The translations under genes were made by a program, and so were the position numbers. The notes under the pieces were generated by a model. That model ran no database searches, had not been told where the DNA came from, and saw nothing but the letters and a program-made list of their open reading frames with translations. A DNA stretch of 64,000 nt from the NCBI GenBank assembly GCA_905116865.2, contig CAJHNH020005013.1, forward strand, positions 405,001 to 469,000. The letters are read 5' to 3'. Numbering within the stretch: position 1 is the first letter of the stretch; each line of letters starts with the position of its first letter. Positions 1 to 13,800 of this stretch are shown here, piece by piece. The stretch is from Candidula unifasciata. Taxonomy: Eukaryota; Mollusca; Gastropoda; Stylommatophora; Geomitridae.

Positions 1-126
1 ACCATGGTGGCTGCCTGCGAGAAAATAGTAATAACTACCTTATTCTATTCTCTCTTCTTCTACTGCTGTTGATATTAACCTCAACTTATGGCAACACTCA
101 CCTCCTTGGGAATTTGAAAACATGAT

Positions 127-176
127 AACTGACCTGCAGGCATGCATGCTGGGTAATGCACTAGTGCAGGTCAGTT
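127..176. repeat. Perfect 12-bp inverted repeat (hairpin)
   Basis: AACTGACCTGCA at 127-138 is the exact reverse complement of TGCAGGTCAGTT at 165-176, with a 26-base spacer containing catgcatgc. It lies in an SPG11 intron. The function is unknown. Confidence 0.8.
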
Positions 177-594
177 GTACTTTTTAAACTCAAGTTTTGT
201 TAATCTCCTAATTGTAGTTATAACTTCACGGCAAACAGGTTACCATATGTTTGCGCATGCCTATTTATTTCTCTTTCATTAAGCAGGGCTGAATATAAGA
301 CCACATGATCACCAACCCAGCAGGTGCAGGTGTACTGGCTACTTTGTAATGGCTCCCTCTTATTCTTTTTCTTCTTGTGATTGCTTCCATAATTTAATGA
401 AAAAGTAACTTTTTTTTAGTTCCTCTTTAGTTCTATGAAGGCTCTCTCAGAACTATTGCTAAAATGAATGATTAGTGTTTAGAGAGGACTATCTTCACAA
501 CACTCAGGAGAGCTCCATAGGTGTTCTGATCTTCTCTTCAGTAGCTGCACAAGTGTAAAATGACTAATCATATTCGTTCTCTGTTGATTAACAG

Positions 595-831
595 ACCTCT
601 TTTCCCTTGAGTAAAATGACCATGCCTGGCTGCTCCAGGATGCCTTATGGCTCACTTACCAAAGTACATTATATTTCAGTAAACAGCATCAGCACTGTAG
701 CATCGAGTGTGATAGATGTCAGCACTAGTGAGGCACAAGACATCATCACAGTCATGGAAAAGTTGTACACTCACTGTGACAAGGGAAGTCAAGTGTGTTT
801 GAGGATAATAACATGCTTCAAAATTGCACAG
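595..831 (+). CDS. SPG11: SPG11 exon a (79 codons, phase 0 in and out)
   Basis: The acceptor is ...attaacag and the donor is CACAG|gtacag. The end of the exon reads MEKLYTHCDKGSQVCLRI and then ITCFKIAQ, matching the THC...RI block of spatacsin. The last 21 nt and the donor are copied seven more times in the following tandem repeat. The exon border at 595 is less certain than the 3' border because the first 50 residues are poorly conserved. Confidence 0.75.
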
Positions 832-3800
832 GTACAGTTATTTCTGTTGATTGGGTTTTTTATTATAGAAACATTTTTATAACATGCTTCAGAATTGCAC
901 AGGTACAGTAATTTCTGTTGATTGGTTTTTTTTATTATAGAAACATTTTTATAACATGCTTCAGAATTGCACAGGTACAGTAATTTCTGTTGATTGGGCT
1001 TTTTATTATAGAAACATTTTTATAACATGCTTCAGAATTGCACAGGTACAGTAATTTCTGTTGATTGGGTTTTTTTATTATAGAAACATTTTTATAACAT
1101 GCTTCAAAATTGCACAGGTACAGTAATTTCTGTTGATTTGGCTTTTTATTATAGAAACATTTTTATAACATGCTTCAGAATTGCACAGGTACAGTAATTT
1201 CTGTTGATTGGGCTTTTTATTATAGAAACATTTTTATAACATGCTTCAGAATAGCACAGGTACAGTAATTTCTGTTGATTGGGCTTTTTATTATAGAAAC
1301 ATTTTTATAACATGCTTCAGAATTGCACAGGTACAGTAATTTCTGTTGATTGGGCACTGTCTGGATCTTTAAGGGAGGCAGAGAAAAGGAACGTTGTAAC
1401 CTACCAAGCATGCTTTAGAAGGTGACTAAGGAAGGTTGTTGCCAGACTGGACACTTCATCCTGTAGACAATTTAGCTGCAAAATCTAGTCTGTTGGGAAC
1501 ATGTCTAAAAGGGACCTGATGTGAGTTGTTTGAAAGATGTGCTTTGTTAAGATAGGGCAGGCAGAAGAAGAGAAAGAAGAGGAGGAGGAATAAGAAGAAG
1601 TATTGTATCTTATTTGATATCAGTATTTGATTCTTTCTGCTGGTGATATTTGCTCCTTTCTACTGCTAACATTTGCCCCATCTACTGATGCTATTTACTC
1701 TGTTTTTTTTAAATATTTGCTCATTTTTTGCTGCCGCATCCAATGTGAACAGTAACTTTGTGCGGCTGAGTTTGCCTTTCCTCATCAAAACATGCCATAA
1801 GTAATCTTTTATAGAAAGCTTTTTGAGTGTTACAGTTTTTTTCCAGGGTAGAAAATTGTATGGCCTACTCTTTATTGAATACTTTTCTCTTTGGTTCATT
1901 CTTACTTTGGTGTTGACTATTCTAAAAGAGTCACAGTGAGTGAGTTGTTTGTATGCAAGCCTAGCCCAGCACTTTGATCTTCAAGTTCATTACCTGTTAG
2001 TTATAGTATTTAAGTTGAATTAAGTTGAGTCAAGAATTGACATCACAGCACTTGGGGCATTCCCATGTGCGCTCCGTCCCCATCTTCAGCAGCCAGTGCA
2101 GAGTTCTAATATTGATGGTACCGGTCACAATCTGGTTATATGTCCATCTTGCCTTTCCTCTGAGTGTAGCCGGCCAGACCCTTTGGTTACATCCTGGTGC
2201 CTCATTCTCTCCAGGCCATAATAATCTTCTTTCTCCACTGATTCCGTTGTTTGTTCCCAAAGGGCCTTGAACACATCTGCCTTGTCATGTATCAATTCAC
2301 CACTTAGTGGTGCAGATCCAGTCAATCTGTCTGCCTATTCATTACCCACTATGCCTGCATTGCCTGGAGATAAGATCTAAAGTATGCTCCCCATCCATGA
2401 CCTTTCCAGTGAAGCTTGCCACTCTGCTCAAAGCATCCCTGTCTTTACCTTTCTCAGCATGCTTTCAGTCTGTTACATTTACAACATGTGTATGTATTTT
2501 GTTCTCTAACCACCGGAGAACTGCAGTTACGGCCTCCACCTCCATTCTCATGCTAGATGTTGTGATGTCGTATACTAGGCTGTCTTGCACTACAAAATTT
2601 CCACTGGCTTTCGCTATGAACCCCCAGGAATTTCTCTTTCCTCTCAACACCGAACCATCTGTATAGATAATCAGAACACCTTGGCGTGAATTGTCCTGAA
2701 TCAACTGTTGGACTTCCACCTCCATAGCACCCACTGGCCACTCTCTACACAGGTCTGACTTTTCCTCTGGTACTCTGACCCACTCTGCTCCTCGCCCAAT
2801 GTTCTCAGCATGCTTACTTGTCTTATTGTGTCTTCTGCTTGAGCTATCCACGATTTCCCCTTTTCAGCCTCTGTCGCTTACCTACAGCCAAAGCTTCATT
2901 CAGTGGATGCTCTTTGTCTGCAGCTACTCTTGAGGTGTGACTTAGCCTGCAGCGCCTTTAGCCTAGTTGAAATAGTCGTCAATGCAAGGATGAATCACAT
3001 GCACACAATCGGGGTGTCTTTTGTACATCCCAGGATCACCCGCACAGCTTCATTCTGTATACGCTCCAGTTTCTCTATTTGACTCTTCAAGACAGTGAGT
3101 AACCCCAATCCATAATCAATCACTGCGATGATTAAGTGATAGTAAAGTGTGAACAGTATTCTCTGCTCCATGTCCATCACTGCCATTATCTTTAGTGCAT
3201 TAGGACCTTTTTGAACCTTTGTCACAACCGCCTCTATGTGATCCTTGAAAGACAAACTTCTGTCAAAGGTGACACCCAGGTACCGCAGTCTCTTGTCTCT
3301 TTTGATATCCCTGCCATTCATTTTGAGTCTGGGAACATCCGCTCTAACAATCCTGTTGTCCAAAGAACATCACAGGATGGTAGCCTTTTCTGGGTTGATT
3401 TCAGCACTCATCTCTGTACACCAGTCGATCACCTTATCTACTGTTGCCTGTAACTCTTGAGCTATTTGATCCCGATCTCTCCCCTTCCTATAACTTTTTA
3501 TAGTATTTAATTTTTTTGAGAGCTTATAACAGCTCTGAGATATATTTACCATCATGAAGGTTATTTGTGGGAAGTGAAAGTGCTGATGAAGTGAACTGGT
3601 TTCTTCATCTTATGATGTATCGCCTATTATGTGGGAAGACCTAATTTTTCTTCTCCTTCTGTCTTTTATCTCCCAGTGGAGCATAAGCTTTTGAGTAACT
3701 CATGCCAAGTCACCCTGTCCTTTGCCATCCCATGCACCTTACCTTATATCTTCCCCATTCTTTTGACTTCACACTCAGATTTGCATCTCCATATGTGTTT

Positions 3801-6800
3801 GGTTTATTTTTATTCCTTCAATCTTGTTGGTTCCTGTGCAGAGACATTCTAGTAATAGTTATGAGGTTTCCTTAGCATGTTTCTTATCCAATGCCAGCGT
3901 CTTTTCCTCACCACTTGATTCACTAGAATTTGTTTCATTCTCTCCCAGAGCACCTGACTCTTCATACGCCTTTAGCAGTGTTGGCTAAGAAATGTCTTTG
4001 TAATTATTTATATCATTAACAAAGGAAAATAATAAGAACTGGGTAATTGGCAAGATGAAAATATCTGACACAGTTATCTATTTATTCCTAGGAATGCCTA
4101 TACTTTTTTTCCCCTTCCAGATCCTGGAGCTTGAGTATAAGGATGTTGTGATGAACTCTCCCTTCGACTCACTGAGGCAGCTCCTGAGAATTAATGACCC
4201 CAACAAATTTGCACTGGCCAGAGATTTTCTTGCCACTAGTGGCCTCTCAGATGATGAGGTAAGTTGTACAGCTGTCGTATTTCTGTTAACCTCCATATAT
4301 TTTGTTTCCAAGGGGAACTTAAAATGATTTAAATGTGGGAAACTTTAAGTTACACAGAAAAAAAAAAGGAAAAATAAAGATATAAACAGGATCACTTGAA
4401 ATAATGTCTGTTACATTTGCATGCAAAACTAGGGGTGTTTCTTTCAGAGTTGAAGTACATCTGCCTGAGAGGCAAGGAACCAAAAGTCCGCATATAAGTA
4501 AACCAGTTCTGTGAAATGGATGTCCGTGCAAAACACAAGTTCAGGAACAGGACCAAAGCCCAGAAGTGGATGAACAACCAGAACTTTCTGCTAGAGTTTA
4601 CAGCTACTATACGCTGGAAGAAGAAGAAGACATAATGGACAGTAATGCCAAAATACTAACATCTCTGGACCAAAGGGTTAATTTTCTTTAAAGCATATTT
4701 TTCTTGCATAGGTATCAAAATAGTTGATTTCATCCATATTAAATTGTTGCCACATTGATCTTTTCCATGTTTTTTAATGTTTGTGGTCAATTGTTTGGCA
4801 GGTCACTGGATTTTTGGCTGATTCAATTGTGGAGGTTCTGAAAATATTTGTCAAAGGAGATGCTACAGGTAAAGGACTTGATTTTCTTATACTGTTATGT
4901 TACTGTGCAATTCCTGTTAGGTTCATTAAATGTCAGTTTCTTGTTTGCTTACCATTTAGCAGAAGGGGGCAGTCATAATTTTTTTGGGGTCACATTATAA
5001 GCAAAGAAGGACTGAAACAACAAGAAACATTTATGGAAAGATAGATAAAGAAAACACTGGGAGAAGATTTTTAACAGCTTGTCACTGATGCACAGAAAGG
5101 TGTCAGCTCAAGAACTGTTACTCTTGGAGATTGAGAAATGATAATCAGAGGAAAGGCAAGACGGACATATAATCAGATTGTGACCGGTACCATCAGTGTT
5201 GGAACTCTGTGCTGGCTGCTGAAGATGAGGACAGAACATGCATGGGAATGCCCCGAGTGCTGTGATGTCAATTCTTGACTTAACTCAACTCAGCTTAACA
5301 ATCTACGCCATTTGGTAAAGCACTTGATGATAATGATGATTTTATTTTATGCTGTTATTTTTAATGCAAGTTTTATTATTTTTTTAAAAGTGACCACTTG
5401 GGAATATATTTGTATTCACTAAACCTCATTTAATAACAATCTATGATTATATATTTGTTATTCATTCAAACATTTATATTCACCATTCTTTCCTCAGTTT
5501 GGTCTTAAAAGTACACTTGTTCATATTTATAAACCTTTTACATTGCCTAAAATTTTGTTTCCTATACTTTTTCTTCTTCTACCCTTAAAAGAAAGTTAGC
5601 ATATTTTGTGGTGTACAGCTAGGCTGTGATATCCGCACCTTTCTGCCAACACATCTGTTTTGAACAAACTTTTAATTATTAACCTGTTAACCCCCACAGC
5701 TCCCACCCTTTTCTTTTCCTAAAATTAAAAACAGTTGGAACCCTGAACTTGTAGAAGGAATACTTATTATTTTCCTTCAGTAAAATAATAATTTTTTTTG
5801 TAAATCTATAGACCTAGAAACAGATATAAATGGCGGCCACACTGAACTGATTTTCAACCCATCGGATGGCATGGAAGTGTTCTCACAGTTTTTGAAGCTT
5901 TGTGAGAACACAGCTTTACTCGGAGACCGCATCTTGCAGGCTGTCTCATCATTCTTATCCAACACTCAGCAGCAGATATCAGCAGCTGGTGAGTTGTGCT
6001 TTACTTTTGAAATCGCTCCATTTACAGCACATTTCTTTTTCTTGTTTCCTCACATTGCTGAGCTAGAGAGCTTGGGTCCCCTTCACTTTCTCTCTCCCAA
6101 CCAACACAAGGTGTGTAGAGGGACTTTGTGATCTCCAGGTATGGTGTCCGTCTCAAGTGCTGGAGGTCCTGGGTTCAAGCCCCGGTGAAGGCTGGGATTT
6201 TTTCTCGTAAAAAATCAATTGGCAGTTGGAAATTGAAAAGAGTAGCCTAACGGTGCTGCCTGGGCAAAATTTGAAGTTAAAAATCTATCCAAAGTATTTC
6301 AGGATCCTCTCTGGTGCAAGGGAGTTTGTGTACTGTGCTGAGATTCTTCGGAAGGCTTGAGTTATAAGTAGAACGGAGCACTTATGAGTTACACCCATGT
6401 GTCATGATGTTGATCTGTCAAATAAACATAAACAAAACAAACCATTGTGTGTCACCACAACACATGTGTTCTGTTTTTCATGTTCGGTCTGTGTATGCTA
6501 AAGAAATATCGCTTAATATTTTACAGTGCAGCACAGTGTATTTTGTGTCTTTGAAAGTGACACACTGATACTTTGATGCTGTGGGTATTGTGCCAGATTT
6601 GGTTTCTGCTGTGAAATTATCTGAGACTGAAAGATCAAATCCTAAGATCTCATACTTTGTTCCAGATGTATTAGTGTTACCTTTCCTTTGGCGTAGACAA
6701 GGCAGGCTAAAAGTAGGATCATGCTAAGGCATGGGCAAGGCATGGCCTCTGCAATACAGCTTTAAGCTATGGAGAGGCGGAACATCATCACTAGCCTAAA

Positions 6801-7847
6801 ATTACCCATTGCCATTGGCTGTAATTTCCTTGCCTCCCTACAGCACAAAATAACACCATTGTCTGGAAATACAGAAAGATGCCAACAGTTTCAAGTCTAT
6901 GCCTTTTTTTTCTTAGAAAGCCTTTCACTTTGTACTACCTGGACAGTGATCAAGCAGTTAGAAAGTTGAACTGAAGCTTTGGAAATGTTGATAAAGTGAT
7001 GAATAGGACAAACAGTAGCAGATTTTCATGGGAGCAATAACAAGATATCTCAGGGAACAACGTTAACACATCACCCATCAAATGCTGATTTGTCTATAAA
7101 TATAGTTTTAAAAAAAAAGTAAAGGACCCTTTTCCACGCCTTTAGGCGTATAGGGCATATAGGGCTAGACCTATATTTTTATAGACCAATCGGCACAAGA
7201 TGGGTAATGTGGTCAGCATCACGCCGGCCGCTTTTACTTCCCGGGACTGCACCGGGTACCCACTCAAGGCTGGGTTGACCTGGGAGCCAAGGCCATTTTT
7301 GAAAATAGTCCGGCTCCGCCAGGGAGCGAACCCACGGCCTTCCGATCTGCGGCAAGCGTCTAGCCGCTCAACCACGATGACCCCCCCCCCACATATATAT
7401 ATAGACTGGGAGTAAAACATTTCAGATCTCATAATTTGATACTGAGTTGTCATTATCTTTAAGTTAAAAAAATAAGAAAAAAAGTTATATTTAGCAGTAT
7501 TCTGAATTTCATAAATGTATTTATACAAATAGATCCAGCAGTTAACAGAAATATTTAGTGGCCTTGATTTATTTGTTATTATTTTATATTCATGTGCCGC
7601 AAATTCAGATTTGGTTCCTTTCAGTTCTGACAATTCAGACAGAGTTGATAATTATGGCCCACGAGTGCTACACCATATCTTCCAACATGGAGGGAATATC
7701 CCACGTATTGCGTACTGCAAGAGTGTGCTGTGATCGTATAGCGGAAGCTCAAGAATACTCTCTTATGGTAAAGATTTTTGTGTAAATTCTGAAATGTTTA
7801 TTTTTATTCTTTTAATTTTTTTATACATTTTTATTCTTTTAATTGGA

Positions 7848-7883
<36 letters not shown>

Positions 7884-10800
7884 TTAAATGAATTAATTTT
7901 TTTTTATAAGCACTTGAAATGTTTTGAGATTCAAGAATTAACATAAAGATACACGTAGTCCCATAACACATACTGGGGGGGGGGGGGGGGGGAGGGAAGT
8001 TAAATCGTTAAACTTTCATGGAAGGACTAGCACTAGCACATAAAACCCGCCAACTTTCTCAGTCTTCTGCTTGATGAATACGTGTATCATAACTGGGTTC
8101 TGTCCATTTCTTGATGTTGTCATTCCAGATTTTTCTTTGCCCTCCTCTTCTTCGACCACCCCCCAATGTTCCATATGTCTTTGCAATCGAATTATGTCTC
8201 ACCATGTGCCCAAACCAAACTAGCTTGTGACATTTCACCACTCCCAAGAGAGGCTCCTGATGTCCCGCAAATTTTTATATTTTGTCTATGACATATTTAT
8301 TAGTTTTGTGTTATAAATAACTAATTCGTAAAATACGTCTATAGCATTTACATTCAAAAGCCTGAATCCTCCTTTCCATTTCCAAAGTGAGAGTCCAACT
8401 CTCACACCCGTATGTCGTATGGCAGTTTTGTCGCGCACCTTACTGGCAGGATATTTTCACAAATCCCTCAGGTGCTCTGAGACAGGAGTGTTTTCTTCTT
8501 CTTCTTCTTGTTCACCGGCTGTGAATTCCGACGGTAAGTCGCGGTTGTTCGTCCAAAATGGACATTTGGCTTTTACCTTGACCTGAGTTTTGCGTGTACA
8601 TCCGTTTTACTGGCTTATTTGTTTGCAGTTCTCGTTCCCCGCCTCTCCGGCAGATGTACTCCGACTTCGGAGGAACAGGAGTGTTTTGAATGGTGGCTCT
8701 CGTTCGTCTAGAGGCCTAACCCTCGGTTCAAACTTTCCATTCAACCTGTCTCAGTGATGAGGTGACACGAGCTCTGACTCCACAGGGTTATTATGGAGAC
8801 TTGGGTACCTCTCGGCCAGACGTCCCCACCACTTTTATGCCCCCAGACTGGGAAACAATGTAAACCCAGTCGAACAAGTAATCAACAGCGAATTTGACAA
8901 GACAACACTGCCTTTCTGAATAAGGCCATGAATTTCAATAAAACGAAACTTTTCTGCTAACCAGAAGACTGATGAACTATAACATTAATGTATTAACTTC
9001 ACCATAACAAAGTTGACGAAAAGTAGCGTGATGAATTCAAAAGGAAAGTTCAAATCTTTGAAAATCTAACACAAGAGAAAGAGTTTTTCTACATAGACAC
9101 ATAGACTTCCTGGATCATCATGGCGGAGGTGAAGAACTGATTACTAAGGCCCATTTGGAGTCGAGCCATTTCAGGACTATTACTTCGACTTATCTGATTA
9201 GATCTCGTAGCTCCTCAGGATGCCAGAATGGAGTTTCACACCACCGTACTTTACAGCACGACTTCACAGGAACGAAGCAGCTTCTCAGGATGCCGGAAAG
9301 GAGTTTCTCACTGCCGTACTTCACAGCACGACTTTACAGGAATGAAGCAGCTTCTCAAGATGCCGAAATGGAGTTTCACACTGTCGTACTTCACAGCACA
9401 ACTTCACAGGAACGAAGCAGCCTCTGGCAATGATCAAGGACAATCAACTCGAAATCGGAAGACGTCGACTCAAGTATCGTCCACACATTCAGCACAGCAA
9501 TTCACCAACCGTCAATTGCTTATTGGGTGGTGGCAGATGGAACCACTCTACCAGACACGGACACTTGTTGGATCTTCAGAAATCCTGAAAAACGCAAAGC
9601 AACACCCATGAGTGAACCGTACCCAACGCACCCAGTTAATCAAAGTCCTTACCCCCTCCCAATGCTCAGATATACTTGAGGTTATACCAAACCATGAAGG
9701 TTGGTTACCTCTATCTTGGAATCCATTTAGTTTCCTAGAGTAAGCACTAGATCATTAACTCGAATAGTTCCTGGATTCAGTCCTGTAGTGAAGGCTAGAC
9801 AGATCTTCATTATTTACCCTCCCTTCTAAAATACCTTTTCCACTAATAGGGAAGATAAGGGATAGGCGATGAAGTCAAAACTAAGATCGACTGAAATATT
9901 CACCGACAATAGTACGACAGTCTAAGCTTGTTGTGGTTACGAAGTCACCTAGCAACAGCGGATATGACGTCATGCCCGCCCAGAAGCTTCTTGTCATTCA
10001 CAACGGTTCAGCGACTTACCAAGTTCTGATACCGAATAACAGCAAATAACTAATCATACAAAGTTATCAATACCACAAACCCACTCCAGATATGTGGATT
10101 GATTGATCCGAAGAGGTTTAAAAGGCCATTTCGAAGAATTCTCCGAGAAATGTCAGCCGAAAGTGCATTCCAATCCGGAGCTCCCTTCGCCGTCTTCCAT
10201 CGCAAGAATCGTAGACAAACAGATTCGCATTATCAATCTGCTGACCTTACTTACCTACATCACAGACACTTTGAACACAAATATTCAATTAAAAGCCCCT
10301 ATGAAAACTCACCCATGATAAATAAAAAGAGAATGAAGAATCTTGTCTTTTTAACGGTCAATTGGCGACTCACAAGGAAAGCGACTGCCTCAAAGACCGG
10401 ACCATAGAGAAGTGACGCATACAAACACGTTCCCTAACTACAGCAGTTAGCGTACGAATCCCGCTCACGAATGCAGTGCAGTGGTCAGACAATTTATTTA
10501 GAATAGGCGTAGAAAATGTGTCCTAACGTGTAATTCGACACTAAAAGCCTAAAAGAGTCAATATCATAGTGATTTATAGGGATTTTTACTATCAGGACTC
10601 CCCCACAACAAACGAACTATATAACTATGGTCGGCCCATACTAAATCATAGTTACGATGACGATTTTGGGGGTGTTCAGCCTGTGGACCTTCCTACTGCG
10701 GCAGATGTGTGGATTCTGTCATGCGACACCGTATAAGAAAATAGATAACACCAGTGAATTGTAAATGTTGAGCTTGACTGAGATTCTGATTTTGCTCTTC

Positions 10801-13800
10801 CACATCGTATTTAGCTGGGACATCGCGGCTGTTGCTATATCAAGTCTTGTCTTGATCTCTTTGGTACAGCTGCCATCGTTACACATGTGGAAGCCAAGAT
10901 ATTTAAAGGTTTCAACTTCTTCTAGTTTTTTTTTCCATTTTATCTGTATGTTGGTGGGTCCTTGGTTATTGTGACTATTTACCGGGGGCCAGGCTTTCGT
11001 CGGTGTACCAAATTCTAAGCTCCCAGGTTGGGGTGGTTGGGTGGTGCTTTTTACCGCTGTTGGTAGTGGTGTTTATTTCTACTGCCGTATACCAGGCGGC
11101 TGGTCAACGGAATTTCTGTAGTGGAATGCTGACTCTTGACCATGGGTATTTGTAAAAAAATTAGGGTTCTTTCCTTCAAAGTTGGAGTGACTCTGCCTGA
11201 GAGGTAAAAACGGAAAGTCTGCGCAAAAATAAGCGAGATAAGTAAAACAGATGTGCATGCAAAACTCAAGTTCTGGAACAAGACAAAAGTCCAGAAGTGG
11301 ATGAACAACCAGAACTTTCCTATGGCGTTTACATCCAGTGATTACAAAGAAGAAGAAGAAATACTCAGTTTTGCTTTCTTCAAAGACATAATTTTTGAAG
11401 ATACATTACTCTGTTTGTGATTATTTTGTGTATTTAATCTCCTAATTTCCCTTTTCCCCCCAAACACTTTCAGATTCGGCTATTGACAGGTGTGGGGAGG
11501 TACAGCGAAATGTTGTATATCTTCCATGCCTTGCAGCAGCACCATCAGTTTGAATTACTTCTCCGCAAGGGAATGGACAGGGTGAGTTTTTCTCCTTTCA
11601 TATTGGAGGTCTCCATGGCCAAGGGTCGAGCTGCTGCTTGCCTCACAATGTGTGGGTCATAGGTTCAAACACTTGGTTTCAACTATTTCAGTCCCAGCCA
11701 AAGCAACATATGTGATCAGCTATTACCCATGTGTACCAAGCAACCAGCAATGTGATTTGATGTTTATTCTAAGCATGCTACAGAAACCTGGCTAGTTACT
11801 GCCCCAACTAAGTAGAAATGCTGCTACATTTGGAACAGTCAGGAGGTCACATTTTATATTAACTGCAACTGTTTCTACCCTAGGGAATATTTGTTAAAGT
11901 CTTCTGGTATGTAGAGAGTAAGAGATCCCTGGAGATCATTGTTGGGGCTGCAATGTTTGTGCTTTGCACACATTCTCAGCAGGAAACCACCTGCTGTGCG
12001 GAAAGAGACCAGATTTCCTAAAATTTGGTGCAATAAATTTGATCCTCTCACTTGTAATCATGTTAGTAGTACTTTTCAGCACCTTAAGTTTATATTGGTT
12101 TGGTTTGATTTCTGTTTACATGGCTGACATATATCCTTACAAATGCCCCAGACTCTTCCCATAAATCACAAGAGAAGAAAATTAGCACAGTGCATCAAAT
12201 TCATATGACCAGTGAGAATCTAAATTTGAGTATGCAAGAACAGTACATGCTGTTACTATTATTTTGCGGCTGCATTTTATATAATTAGGAAATTTGTTAC
12301 CCTGCTAACACTGGCGGTCACATATGAATGTTTGTCTTATATTTCAGCCAAAAGGCAAAGAATTAATTTTGCTTGCTTTATTTGTTTTGTTTCTTTAGTA
12401 TGAACCTGACAAGACACAGCAAAATATGCCAGGCAGTAAATTGTGCAGTTAATTATTTTGCTAAAAAATGTGCTACTGGAAAATATTCAATCTTTCTGTT
12501 TCTCTCAGGAGGACAAACTGAAAGTGGCCATTCTTGATTACTTGAAGCGATATCAACCTGATGATAATGAAGCATACACAATGGTAGCTTTGAAGTTTAC
12601 CATGTATCGGGACATTGCAGGAATGTTGGAAACTTGTGGGTACAGATCCTTGAAACATCTCAAAGACAAGTCATTAGGTTTGTCAAGCTGAAATACTCCA
12701 TCTGTGTCTGTTCATGTGCATCTGTTTCTTTTTGTTATTCCTCTTCTTCTTCTTGTTATACTTTTGAACTTCCAGCCAAAATGGCTGATAGCTGGCTGAC
12801 TGCTCATGCTTTGAACGGCTGCTTCCAGCTAGATTTTACTGATGCTAATTTCTCATTTCTGAACTGGGAGTCCAAAGGCCTTGCAAAGCTGAGTGCTTGA
12901 TGTGACACTGTGAGCAGTGGACTGGATGTGGAATGTTTTTATTGTGCCTGCGGTGTGTTGTTGACCACAGTAATATGGGCAGTTACACTCAGAATGGCAT
13001 GTACAGGCTTTCATGATTGGCCGTCTTTGCCAGCAGTAAGCTGCAATTCTTGTGTGGGAGAATCAGTGTTGGCACATACTTCGCGTGTGCAAACTTCAAG
13101 ATTTTGCTGGGATTGACAGGGTTTTCATTAGTTTTCAGATGGCACAATGAAAGACATTTTGTGTGATGTACACTTGCCACAGTAGCAGAGCAGTTATGGG
13201 GTGCCATGTCTGCAGTAATGGTAAAACCTCGCCCAACGACTAATTTTAATCATGATTAGATCAAACTTTAGTGTCATAGATCAGCTCTTTATTCTGCTTG
13301 CTGTTACGTCACTTGGCTAACCTATCCAGGCATTTTTCACTTTGTGTTGCTTTTGTCCTTTTTTCCCTCAAGCCTACCAGTTACCTTTAAGTCCATTTTC
13401 ATAAAATATCAAAAGAATCTTGACTGTCATTGTTTAGTTTATGACAAAATTTTTGTGTTTTTCATTTGCTTCTGAAAAGACAGTCTCAACCCTAAGCTGT
13501 ACAGATGAAACCTGGCAGTGATGTATGTGTTGTTTTGTCAGATGAAGGTCATTCCGAGGTCACATGAAGAACCAGACTCAGATATCCTTGAGCAGTCGAT
13601 TAGTTTGTCCCATCCAGTTTTACTGTACCATCCAGAGATTTAAAAAAAAATCAGTCTGATTAAGTAGGCAGATCCCAAATACCCCATTCAGCCCCCATAG
13701 AGAAATTATAATTAGGGCACCGGTAACGCCACACCAGCCAGGTGTCACCTGCAGTCCTATGCAGGTAAGGGCATCAATATCCTCGGCAGTTAATGGAAGT

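Larger units (their letters stand above)
8408..10733. mobile_element. 2.3-kb element with inverted termini and 5-bp target duplication
   Basis: The element body is 8413-10728 (2316 bp). It starts TGTCGTATGGCAG and ends CTGTCATGCGACA, which are inverted copies with 2 mismatches in 13. It is flanked by CCGTA at 8408-8412 and 10729-10733. Removing the element plus one CCGTA restores an open LINE-R frame (F-L-Y-G-C-E-S-W), which proves the borders. No transposase or integrase was recognised inside. TGTNR-type termini and a 5-bp duplication fit a non-autonomous Ginger-like DNA transposon. The TG...CA ends also allow a solo LTR. A SINE-C is nested inside. Confidence 0.85.

Noticed and set aside
7112..7377. 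Possible tRNA gene in the SINE-B head
   Set aside because: Same head occurs in several dispersed copies with a common non-tRNA body, so it is a SINE.
9155..9611. Two overlapping frames of 92 and 127 codons
   Set aside because: Open because of the 65-bp tandem repeat. The translations are serine/histidine-rich without family resemblance.
12632..12645. Alternative donor gtacag in SPG11 exon g
   Set aside because: Using it would drop the conserved LKDKSL end and break the phase with the next exon.
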